Below, piece by piece: positions 1-7,511 of a stretch of 56,711 nt of DNA. The stretch is from positions 1 to 56,711 of the forward strand of contig NZ_VICC01000009.1 in NCBI RefSeq assembly GCF_006546825.1, in the 5' to 3' direction. The position numbers and the translations under genes were made by a program. This DNA comes from Actinomyces oris. GTDB taxonomy: Bacteria; Actinomycetota; Actinomycetes; Actinomycetales; Actinomycetaceae. The notes under the pieces are model-generated. The model did no database searches. It was given only the letters and a program-made list of their open reading frames with translations, and was not told the origin of the DNA. Numbering within the stretch: position 1 is the first letter of the stretch; every line of letters starts with the position of its first letter.

Positions 1-60
1 GCCGTCCTCACCTAAAACAACCAACAAAGGCCCCCTGCGGCGCTTTCCCGACCCAACACA

Positions 61-101
61 ACGGAGTCCCCACCACCCGCAATGGGTGGTGGGGACTCCG
101 T
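61..101 (-). terminator. Strong hairpin terminator downstream of tmRNA
   Basis: Perfect 18-bp inverted repeat (61-78 pairs with 84-101) around a 5-base loop. Read on the minus strand it lies about 80 bases past the tmRNA 3' end and is followed by a moderately T-rich stretch, so it probably ends the ssrA transcript. Bases 1-60 show nothing else I can identify. Confidence 0.7.
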
Positions 102-179
102 GCTGCGTTCCCGAACGTGATACCCGCCCTGTACCCTCACCGGGTAACCGCGGGCATTATTCGTTGGAAACTCATGTAC

Positions 180-550
180 TGGTGGAGATGGGGGGAATCG
201 AACCCCCGTCCGACGGCCGCACAACAGGACTTCTCCGGGTGCAGCTCGCTAGCGTTTTTCTCGGCCCCGGCGTCTCACGCGAGCAAGGACGCCGACGGGC
301 TCAGTCGATGAAAAGTCCCGAGAGCCCTACCGACACGGGCTCTCAGCAGTGGCTTCCTAGATGACGCCAGGAACCGGGGCGGAAGCGCTCCCCGGGCTGA
401 CGGACTTCGAGGCTCGCTCAGGCGGCGAGGGCGAAGTCGGTGCGAGTGTTATCGGCACCTATTGGTTCGCGCAGAGCGTTGACGAGATGACTGCGCATCC
501 TCGACCCGCTTCTCCTGAACCTACGACCGTCGTCGAAACCGATCATCCCC
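180..550 (-). ncRNA. ssrA: tmRNA (ssrA)
   Basis: One-piece transfer-messenger RNA of 371 bases. The 5' end (550 downward) starts GGGGATGATC. The 3' end carries the tRNA-like T arm, with the GGTTCGATTCC core, and an encoded CCA at 182-180. The tag reading frame lies at 456-418 on the minus strand and encodes ADNTRTDFALAA followed by TGA. Such a tag rescues stalled ribosomes and marks the unfinished protein for proteolysis. Its partner smpB is the next gene upstream in transcription order, 165 bases away, a common arrangement. The acceptor pairing (GGGGATG with CATCTCC, including wobble) supports both ends. Confidence 0.95.
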
Positions 551-715
551 TATGAAGGTGTCACCGGGCTCCCGCAGGAGACCCGGAACGCGCTCTCAGC
601 AGAGCCAGGCCACTCTAGCAGAACCAGGAGACGAGAGCACTGAGGGCTACTGCTCCATACCTCACGTGGCCGGTCAGCAGGTAGAAACGCTCACGGAGCC
701 TCGCTCCCTCCTGCC

Positions 716-1252
716 TCAGCCCCGACGCCGGTTGGCGGCTGCCATGGCCCGGGCCGCCTCCCGCTTGTCCTGCGCCTCACGCAGCGCCTGGCGCTTGTCC
801 CAGTCCTGCTTACCCCGTGCCAGGGCGATCTCCAGCTTGGCGCGTCCCCCGATGAAGTACAGCTCCAGCGGGACCACCGTGTAGCCCTTGGCCTGGACCC
901 TGGTCTCGAGGCGCTCCAGCTCACTGCGGTGCAGGAGCAGCTTGCGCTTGCGACGCGGGGAGTGATTGTTCCACGTCCCCTGCAGGTACTCGGGGATATG
1001 TGCCCCCTGGAGCCAGGCCTCACCATGGCGGTCGATCTCGATCCAGGCCTCGGTCAGCGAGGCCCGCCCCATGCGCAGCGCCTTGACCTCGGTGCCGGTA
1101 AGGACCAACCCCGCCTCGTAGCGGTCCTCGATGAAGTAGTCGTGGGTCGCCTTGCGGTTCCGGGCCACCGTCTTGTGGGCGTCGGAGGCGGCCTTCGCCT
1201 TCTGCCCGGCCGTTGGCTTGGGCGCCCGAGCGGACTTGGAGGCAGGGGTCAT
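716..1252 (-). CDS. smpB: SsrA-binding protein SmpB
   Basis: 178-residue SmpB, which binds the tRNA-like domain of tmRNA and brings it to stalled ribosomes. Family signatures are visible: the core begins near residue 29 (VARNRKATHDYFIEDRYEAG), followed by LTGTEVKALRMGRASL and IPEYLQGTWNNHSPRRKRKLLLH. The C-terminal tail is basic and alanine-rich, as expected for the helix that enters the mRNA channel. The protein is about 20 residues longer than many SmpBs because of an Ala/Lys-rich N-terminal extension. The ATG at 1252 has an AAAGGAC Shine-Dalgarno about 7 bases upstream, which supports the long form. It lies between the M23 peptidase and ssrA on the same strand. The 165 bases between smpB and ssrA hold no gene that I can see. 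Confidence 0.96.
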   Translation of the reverse strand: MTPASKSARAPKPTAGQKAKAASDAHKTVARNRKATHDYFIEDRYEAGLVLTGTEVKALRMGRASLTEAWIEIDRHGEAWLQGAHIPEYLQGTWNNHSPRRKRKLLLHRSELERLETRVQAKGYTVVPLELYFIGGRAKLEIALARGKQDWDKRQALREAQDKREAARAMAAANRRRG

Positions 1253-1407
1253 CGGCCTGTCCTTTCACGAGTACGGGATGGCTGGCGCTCCCATGTCAGC
1301 ACGGCCCGGAGTTCCCTCCGAGCGGGCCGAGCCCGACCGGGGCATCGTGGCGTGACACGACGACGCGCAGGGACAGGAGTCTACGGGCCCCGTCAAGAAC
1401 GACCCGG

Positions 1408-2724
1408 CTAGAAGCCGGGCAGGGACATCGGGTCGATGTACGCCCCGTCCTGGGCCACCTGGAAGTGGACGTGCGCCCCGGTGGCGTAGCCGGTTGAGCC
1501 GGTCGCGCCGACGACGTCGCCGCGCTTGACCTGCTGGCCATCGGCGATGCTGCGCGAGGAGAGGTGGCACAGAGTGATGACGTAGGAGTGCCCGTCAATG
1601 ATGCCACCGTTGATGTCAATGCCGATGCCGCAAGACTCGGAGTCCCAGTAGGTGGCCACTCCGGAGACCGCCGCGTACTGGGGCGTCCCCTCACTCGCGG
1701 CGAAGTCGACCCCCTGGTGTCCTGTGGCAACACCGGTGACCGGGTGGACGCGGTACCCGAAGGGCGAGGTCACCTCGAGCGGGCCGGTGATCGGGTGCCC
1801 GATGTACCCGCTTCCCAGGGAGTCGGCGCCGATCGAACTGGCGGGGACCGAGGGCATCGTTCCGGCGCTGGCCGCGGCCCGGTTGGCGGCGTCGATCTGG
1901 GCAACTCGTGCGGCCGCTGCCGCGGCATCGGCGTTGGCCTGATTGAGCTGGGACTGCAGATCGCTCTTACGGCTCTCCAGCGCCTCGGCGGCCGACTTCT
2001 TCTGGGCAGCCAGCTTGGCGACCTCGTCCCGCTTGGTCTTGGCCGCGTCCCGGGCAGCCTTGGCGTTCGCCTCGGCGGTGTCAGCCTCGGTCTTGAGCGT
2101 GCTGACTCGCGTGGTGGCAGCATTCTGCCTGGCCTCACGGTTGGCGTTCTGAGCACGCTCGACCTCGGCGGCGGACAGTACCGCCTCCTGGACTCCCGAG
2201 CCGATCTCAACCGCTGAGGCGCGCTGGCTGAGCTCCTCGACGTCCTGAGAGGCGAGGACATAGCTCCAGGAGGTCACCGAGTTGTCCCCCTGATAGGTGG
2301 ACACCACGATCTCCGCCACCGAGTCGGAGGTCTCCTCGGCCGTCTTCTTGGACGCCTCGGACTCCTTCTTGACCGTCTCCAGGCTGTTCTGCGCCGTGGT
2401 CAGGCGGTCACTGGCGATCTGCTGTTCTCTCTCCTTGGCGGCCAGATTCGTCTCAGCGGTGGTCAGCTGGGTCTCCGCGGTACTCAAGGAGGCCTGGGCG
2501 TTCTGAAGCGAGATGTATGCCTGTCCCAGATCGGCGCTGACCCCCTCCAGCGAGGACATCACCTGCTGCTGCTTGCGCTGCGCCTCGTTCTGCTTGGCAA
2601 CGGCGTCGTCTCGCTCATCGGCCAGGGAGATGTCCCCGGAGTAGAAGAAGACGAGGCTGGCGGCCGCCAGGGCGCAGACTGCGGCACGCCGGCGTGAGCG
2701 GCGCAGGAACAGACGAGACAGCAT
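1408..2724 (-). CDS. Secreted M23 (LytM) peptidoglycan endopeptidase with coiled coil, probable FtsEX partner
   Basis: 438 residues. An N-terminal signal or membrane segment (about 14-30, AVCALAAASLVFFYSG) precedes long Ala/Gln/Glu-rich coiled coils (about 35-280). A C-terminal LytM domain (about 310-435) follows. The zinc and catalytic motifs are intact: HQGVD, HLSS and HVHF. It should therefore be an active peptide-crosslink hydrolase. It starts 6 bp after ftsX, with a GAGGAT Shine-Dalgarno near the ftsX stop. A coiled coil plus LytM beside ftsEX recalls EnvC and PcsB, whose action FtsEX controls. EnvC itself has a degenerate LytM domain and acts through amidases, whereas this one looks catalytically complete. 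The role as FtsEX effector is inferred from the operon and architecture. Confidence 0.9.
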   Translation of the reverse strand: MLSRLFLRRSRRRAAVCALAAASLVFFYSGDISLADERDDAVAKQNEAQRKQQQVMSSLEGVSADLGQAYISLQNAQASLSTAETQLTTAETNLAAKEREQQIASDRLTTAQNSLETVKKESEASKKTAEETSDSVAEIVVSTYQGDNSVTSWSYVLASQDVEELSQRASAVEIGSGVQEAVLSAAEVERAQNANREARQNAATTRVSTLKTEADTAEANAKAARDAAKTKRDEVAKLAAQKKSAAEALESRKSDLQSQLNQANADAAAAAARVAQIDAANRAAASAGTMPSVPASSIGADSLGSGYIGHPITGPLEVTSPFGYRVHPVTGVATGHQGVDFAASEGTPQYAAVSGVATYWDSESCGIGIDINGGIIDGHSYVITLCHLSSRSIADGQQVKRGDVVGATGSTGYATGAHVHFQVAQDGAYIDPMSLPGF

Positions 2725-2730
2725 GTGAGA

Positions 2731-3648
2731 TCAGATCCTCGTGTACTTGGACAGCGATAGGGCGGAGGAGACCGCGGCCAGGGCGATGGCGGCCAGGATC
2801 AGCCAGGGCGACAGGAGGAGGACATCCCTGGTGCTGATGAAGGCGCTCGTGAAGGAGATGGAGGAGGCGAGCCACCCCTCCACGACGTAGCGGACTCCCA
2901 CCCACAACGTGGCCACGGCAAGAATCGCCCCGGTGAGGGCGGCGATGACCCCTTCGAGGATGAAGGGCAGCTGGATGAAGAGGTTCGAGGCCCCCACCAG
3001 ACGCATGATCCCGGTCTGTCGGGAGCGGGACATGGCCGACAGCCTGATGGTCGTCGAGATGAGCAGCACCGCGGCCACCGCCATGATGGTTGCCAGCCCT
3101 CCCGTGATCCAGGAGGCCCGGTTCATCACGAGGAAGAGCGGCTCGAGGGTGGAGCGCTGGTCGACCACCCGCTCCACGCCGCTGTGCCCCTCGAACTGCT
3201 CGGCCACCAGCTTGTAGTTCTCGGCGTCCTTGAGCTTGATGCGGAAGGACACGGGCATCATGTCCTCCGTCGCGTTCCTCCCGACGGCGGACTTGGCGTA
3301 GGCCTTCATGAAGTTCTGATAGGCCTGGGCCTTGGTCTCCATCTGGTAGGACTTGACGTAGCCGGAGGGGGCGCCGCTGGTGATGAGGTTCTCGACCTCG
3401 CTGATCTGAGCGGCGGTGGCCTCGCCGTTGGCGCAGTTGGAGGAGGCCGAGGACTTGGGGCACATGTAGACCGAGACCTCGACCTTGTCGTACCAGTCGC
3501 CCTTCATGGTCGAGATCTGGCTCTGCAGCAGCGACGAGGCTCCGACGAAGAGCAGCGACACGAAGGCAACGAGAATCACGGACACCGTCATCGCCAGGTT
3601 CCGGTACATGCCCTTGGCGGTCTCCGACAGGACGAAACGCAGTCTCAC
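2731..3648 (-). CDS. ftsX: Cell division protein FtsX
   Basis: 305-residue membrane subunit of FtsEX, an ABC-type mechanotransducer that couples cytoplasmic ATP hydrolysis to cell-wall hydrolases at the septum. The first membrane helix is at about 18-42 (MTVSVILVAFVSLLFVGAS). A large extracytoplasmic loop (about 45-170, with two cysteines near CPKSSASSNC) follows, then three further helices in the C-terminal FtsX/MacB-type domain. The GTG start at 3648 is preceded by AAGGAG with 7-base spacing, lying across the end of ftsE, so the two are co-translated. The next gene downstream is the M23 peptidase that its loop would be expected to contact. Confidence 0.95.
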   Translation of the reverse strand: MRLRFVLSETAKGMYRNLAMTVSVILVAFVSLLFVGASSLLQSQISTMKGDWYDKVEVSVYMCPKSSASSNCANGEATAAQISEVENLITSGAPSGYVKSYQMETKAQAYQNFMKAYAKSAVGRNATEDMMPVSFRIKLKDAENYKLVAEQFEGHSGVERVVDQRSTLEPLFLVMNRASWITGGLATIMAVAAVLLISTTIRLSAMSRSRQTGIMRLVGASNLFIQLPFILEGVIAALTGAILAVATLWVGVRYVVEGWLASSISFTSAFISTRDVLLLSPWLILAAIALAAVSSALSLSKYTRI

Positions 3649-3660
3649 AGTTCTTCTCCT

Positions 3661-4350
3661 TCAGCGGTCCGAGCCGTAGACGCCGCGGTCCTGGTCGCGC
3701 ACGACCTCGCCGCCCTTGAGCTCGATGACGCGTTTACGCATCTGGTCGACGATCTCGTCGTCGTGAGTCGCCATGACGACCGTGGTCCCCTGCCGGTTGA
3801 TGCGGTCGAGCAGACGCATGATCCCGACCGACGTCGAGGGGTCCAGGTTCCCGGTGGGCTCATCGGCCAGGAGGAGCTTGGGCCGGTTGACCATGGCGCG
3901 GGCGATCGCCACGCGCTGCTGCTCACCCCCGGAGAGCTCGTGCGGCAGGCGCCTCTCCTTGCCGGCCAGCCCCACCAGGTCGAGGGCCTCGGGCACAGCG
4001 GAGAGGATGTAGTGGCGCGGCTTACCGATGACCTGGGAGGCCAGCGCCACGTTCTCCAGAACGGTCTTGTTCTCCAGGAGCCGGAAGTCCTGGAAGACGA
4101 AGCCGATCTCCTGCCGCAGCTGGGGCACCTTCCACGAGGAGATCTTCGACAGGTCACGTCCCAGGACGTGGATGCGTCCCTTGGTGGGGCGCTCCTCCCG
4201 GATGACCAGCCTCAGGAAGGTCGACTTGCCCGATCCCGAGGCGCCGACAAGGAACACGAACTCGTCACGATTGATCTTGATGTCGACGTCGTCGAGCGCC
4301 GGACGCATCCCCCGGTCATAGACCTTCGAGACGTGGTTGAAGCGGATCAT
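3661..4350 (-). CDS. ftsE: Cell division ATP-binding protein FtsE
   Basis: The cytoplasmic ATPase of FtsEX. I place the start at the ATG at 4350 ([14 protein letters not shown]). It is preceded by GGGGAG with 10-base spacing and gives 229 residues, the usual FtsE length. The reading frame stays open about 65 codons further upstream but without a ribosome site or family similarity. Walker A (GASGSGKST), the ABC signature (LSGGEQQR), Walker B ([12 protein letters not shown]) and the switch histidine (ATHDDEIV) are all present. In many actinobacteria prfB lies just upstream of ftsE. Here the upstream neighbour is instead a small divergent gene. Confidence 0.95.
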   Translation of the reverse strand: MIRFNHVSKVYDRGMRPALDDVDIKINRDEFVFLVGASGSGKSTFLRLVIREERPTKGRIHVLGRDLSKISSWKVPQLRQEIGFVFQDFRLLENKTVLENVALASQVIGKPRHYILSAVPEALDLVGLAGKERRLPHELSGGEQQRVAIARAMVNRPKLLLADEPTGNLDPSTSVGIMRLLDRINRQGTTVVMATHDDEIVDQMRKRVIELKGGEVVRDQDRGVYGSDR

Positions 4351-4552
4351 CTGCTCGTTGCTCCCCTGCTGCGCCCCGAGCACGGCACTCGGGTTCATGG
4401 CGTTGTGGCCACCGTATGCGCCGACACGCCATTTTTCCGCCGTGACACGCCCAGCGTCGATGTGGCTTGTGATGGCAGGGACGCGGCGTGATCCTCCTGT
4501 GATCCCAGACCTCGACAGCCCCAAGCTCCAACCACTGACCGGCAACGCACCC

Positions 4553-4558
4553 TAGGCT
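4553..4558 (+). promoter_or_regulatory. Candidate -10 box (TAGGCT) of a leaderless transcript
   Basis: A TANNNT-type box lies 7 bases before the ATG at 4566. There is a GGGAG, but it is only 2 bases from the ATG, too close to act as a Shine-Dalgarno. No convincing -35 box is seen. Confidence 0.3.
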
Positions 4559-4565
4559 TGGGAGC

Positions 4566-5126
4566 ATGAGTGAGACCTCCCTATCGCCCGCGCTGACACG
4601 TGCCTTCGAGGATCGCGTCGACCTGGGTTCCTGGGCGGGCTTCACCTCGTCGCTGGCCCGGTTCCTCGACGAGGTGTGCAGGCCGCCCGCGCAGCGGGGA
4701 GAATCCGCCGAGGCCGCCATTGATCCCTCCGGCGGTACCTTGCTGCTGACTGCCCCGCTCCCCATGGTCAAGCCCGAGGAGCTGGTTCCCCAGGGGCGCT
4801 GGTCGCAGCTGCTGACGAGGCTGTCCCTCGTCACTCCCCCGGTCCCCTCCCCGGACCTGCCGGGCGTGGTCCTCGTCGGCCGCTCCGACGGCGTCGAGGT
4901 ATCGCTGCCCGAGCTCGATGCGCAGGGACGGGTGCTGCTGGGCCCCACCGAGCGCAGGATCCTGGGGGCGATCGGTTGGCAGGAGAGCCATCACGTCTTC
5001 GCCAGGCTGCTGTCCGACGCAGACGAGACCGCCGACCTGGTGACCCGCATCCTCATCGAGGTGCTCGAGGTCGCCCATCCCGCGGACCTGGACTACCTCC
5101 TGCGCGCGCACTCCGACATCAGCTGA
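4566..5126 (+). CDS. Hypothetical protein, possible YbjN/TY-Chap-like fold
   Basis: 186-residue soluble protein without signal peptide or membrane segment. It has an acidic, leucine-rich character, a central GVVLVGRSDGVEVSLPELD strand region and a helical C-terminus (LVTRILIEVLEVAHPADLDYLL). The alternating strands and terminal helices resemble small actinobacterial proteins of the YbjN / TY-Chap (chaperone-like) group. I cannot prove this without a profile search. It is divergent from ftsE, and its last 8 bases overlap convergently with the end of ssb. No function is assigned. Confidence 0.7.
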   Translation: MSETSLSPALTRAFEDRVDLGSWAGFTSSLARFLDEVCRPPAQRGESAEAAIDPSGGTLLLTAPLPMVKPEELVPQGRWSQLLTRLSLVTPPVPSPDLPGVVLVGRSDGVEVSLPELDAQGRVLLGPTERRILGAIGWQESHHVFARLLSDADETADLVTRILIEVLEVAHPADLDYLLRAHSDIS

Positions 5127-5841
5127 CCCCGAGGGCCTGCTCGACGAGATCATCGGCGAGCTCATAGACGGGCCACGGCTCCCCGGTCTGATCCTCACTG
5201 CGTGCACAGGCCGGATCGATGACGAAGGACTCAGGGCTCTGCGCGTGCGTCGCGCTGGGCTGACCAAGCCCGGTGGGCTCAGTGGACTCGGTGGACTCAC
5301 TGAGCTCGGTGGACTCTGCGGACTCTCGGGGGTCTCCAGGCCCCGGGGCCGGTGAAGCCGAGGCGCCTGAGGCCACCGCCTCAACCTCCCAGTGATCCGA
5401 CGGGACGCGCTCCTCGCCACCAGGCTCGAGCTCGGCATCACCGGTTCCCGCCCCGGAGGAGGCCGACGGCGCCGACTCCGCGGCTCTGACGCGCGCAAAG
5501 CGGGACTCCCCTCTGGTCAGGTCGTGACCGGCGGCCTGAAGCGTGATGACGTTGGTCTCGTGCTTCCTGCCGTTGCTCTCCCAGGACTCCTGGGAGAAGC
5601 GTCCGGTGAGCAGGACTGCGTCCCCTTTGCGCAGGGAGTGGCTCAGATTGGCGGCGAGCTGGCCCCACGCCTTGGCGGTGAACCAGATCGTCTCGGCGTT
5701 GTTCCAGCCCTGCTCAGTGCGGTAGGTGGGGGTGACGGCGACGCGGAAACGGCAGTAGGGACGGGCATTGTCCCCGACACGGGACAGGGCCGGATTGGTT
5801 CCGACGACGCCCTGAACGGTGAGGTCGAGCTGACGAGTCAT
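5119..5841 (-). CDS. ssb: Single-stranded DNA-binding protein, paralogue lacking the acidic tip
   Basis: 240 residues when started at the ATG at 5841 (MTRQLDLTVQGVVGTNP), which has AAGGAG 6 bases upstream. The frame is open further upstream without a ribosome site. Residues 1-115 form an OB fold with typical SSB features (RVAVTPTYRT, WFTAKAWGQLAANLSHSLRKGDAVLLTGRF). The C-terminal half is a disordered Glu/Ser/Pro/Gly-rich linker with near-repeats of the type ESTE (DNA about 5270-5340). It ends ADDLVEQALGVS instead of the DDDIPF-like tip that recruits repair and replication partners. It is therefore probably the second, accessory SSB, and a housekeeping ssb should exist elsewhere. It lies downstream of the GTPase pair, 167 bp away. 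Confidence 0.9.
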   Translation of the reverse strand: MTRQLDLTVQGVVGTNPALSRVGDNARPYCRFRVAVTPTYRTEQGWNNAETIWFTAKAWGQLAANLSHSLRKGDAVLLTGRFSQESWESNGRKHETNVITLQAAGHDLTRGESRFARVRAAESAPSASSGAGTGDAELEPGGEERVPSDHWEVEAVASGASASPAPGPGDPRESAESTELSESTESTEPTGLGQPSATHAQSPESFVIDPACARSEDQTGEPWPVYELADDLVEQALGVS

Positions 5842-6008
5842 GAGGGGCTCCTTGGTTGTGGGCGGGCGGCCCTCTGCCGCCCCTTCACCACAACGGTGCT
5901 CGGACCGTCCCTCAAGTGCCCAGCCGGCCGCGCGCTCAGTCCCCACCTCTGTCTCACCGAAGGGCAGGCTCAGGGCTGTGGCCACACGGCTGCCTTGCAC
6001 AGACGGGG

Positions 6009-7511
6009 TTAGAGCCCCAAAGCCGATTGCAGCACCCGGTGCTTGTCCAGAACCTTGGCGGCCGGCCGGCTCAGTCCTCGCTCAACCACGGACTCCAGGC
6101 GGTCACGCACCCGTTGTCCATAGCGCTGCGCCTCACGGCGCGCTCTGCTGCGCCGGCGCACCGTGGCGATCAAGAGCGCCAGGAGTCCGACGGCGACGAG
6201 GCAGACCGGGGCGATCTCGATGCTGCGGTGCAGGACCTCGAGCCCCTCTCGCACCACGGAGGCGGTCAGCCACGACACCCCGCCGAGCACCATGAGCAGG
6301 CCTCCCCACCACAGCAGGTCGATCAGCGGCTGGCGGTGCCCCGGCAGCGCCACTGAACCAACCGCCTCGGCGGTCTGCCCTGCCAAGGTCTCCGGGGAGA
6401 CGACGGAGGCCTCCATGCTCCGGGCCCACGTGGGCGGCAGCCCTTGGGAGGTGCGGTGGACCCAGGTGGAGTGGGCCGAGGACACCGCGGTGCGCGAGGG
6501 CGGTTCGGGACGGGCCAGTGCCCTGGGCAGCACCCTGGACAGCCCGGCCCTCACCGAGTCCTCCACCGCCTGGGCGCCGGAAGCCTGCAGCAGCACCTTG
6601 GTGGTCTCCTCGGTGAGCTCGGCATCGAGCTCCACCTTGTTGCGAGCCACCGTGGGACGCAGACGACGGGTGATCGCGTCGAGCTCGGCCGAGGCCGTGC
6701 GTGCCGCGTTGGACTCCCGGGCGACGCGCTGGCGCAGCATGCTGCGCACGACGTCGAGGTTGTCGCCGCGCACGGCCGAGACCGGGAGCACCTGAACCTG
6801 ACTGAGCCCGTCGTCCTTGAGAAGAGACCCGACGTCATCGAGCAGACTCGCCAAGCCGCTCTCCGGGAGGGTATCCACCTGGTTGACCAGGACGAGCATG
6901 TCCTCCTGGCGGGCGCCCAGTCCGCGCAGGTAGCCGTCGTGCAGGGCCGCGTCGGCATACTTCTGAGGATCGACCACCCACACGAGGATGTCCGCCAGCG
7001 GAACGAGGCGATCCACCTGCAGGGAATGCTCCGTCGTCACCGAGTCGTAGTCGGGGACGTCGAGCAGGACCAGACCGGCCATGGAGCCCTGGTCCTCGCC
7101 GTCGAGGATCGAGTCCCTCCGGATTCGCCGTTCCGAGGAGACCCCGAGGAAGTCCAGGAGCGGGCCGGCGTCGTCACCCCAGGAGCAGGCGGCGGCCCGC
7201 GACGTCGTGGGGCGACGCGCGCCGACATCCGCGAAGTTCAGCTGAGTCAAGGCGTTGAACAGCGACGACTTGCCCGAGCCGGTGCCCCCGAAGAGCGCGA
7301 CGACAGTGTGATCCACTCCCAGCGCCAGACGCTGGGCCACGGCATCAAGTGCCTTGTGAGCAGGGATCGACAGGGAGGCCGGAACCTCCGTGGGGCACAG
7401 GCGCAGCGCCTCCCGAACCGCGCTGAGACGGGCATCGAGGTGCTCGGCGTCGAGCACCTCGAACCCTCTGTGCGCCGAGGAGGTGGAGGGGACGGATTCG
7501 GAATGGCTCAT
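6009..7511 (-). CDS. Membrane-associated dynamin-like/YfjP-type GTPase
   Basis: 500 residues. G1 P-loop GGTGSGKSS at about 75-83, switch threonines near PTTSR (about 101-105), G3 DVPDYD at 151 and G4 NQVD at 210-213 are all intact. A long helical region follows. Near the C-terminus two membrane helices (about 395-420 and 435-455) precede a basic tail. Such large, helical, membrane-anchored GTPases resemble bacterial dynamin-like proteins and the YfjP group and probably act on membrane shape or stability. The start overlaps the preceding GTPase gene by 4 bp (ATGA), so the two are translationally coupled and may form a heteromeric pair. No further function can be read from the sequence. Confidence 0.85.
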   Translation of the reverse strand: MSHSESVPSTSSAHRGFEVLDAEHLDARLSAVREALRLCPTEVPASLSIPAHKALDAVAQRLALGVDHTVVALFGGTGSGKSSLFNALTQLNFADVGARRPTTSRAAACSWGDDAGPLLDFLGVSSERRIRRDSILDGEDQGSMAGLVLLDVPDYDSVTTEHSLQVDRLVPLADILVWVVDPQKYADAALHDGYLRGLGARQEDMLVLVNQVDTLPESGLASLLDDVGSLLKDDGLSQVQVLPVSAVRGDNLDVVRSMLRQRVARESNAARTASAELDAITRRLRPTVARNKVELDAELTEETTKVLLQASGAQAVEDSVRAGLSRVLPRALARPEPPSRTAVSSAHSTWVHRTSQGLPPTWARSMEASVVSPETLAGQTAEAVGSVALPGHRQPLIDLLWWGGLLMVLGGVSWLTASVVREGLEVLHRSIEIAPVCLVAVGLLALLIATVRRRSRARREAQRYGQRVRDRLESVVERGLSRPAAKVLDKHRVLQSALGL

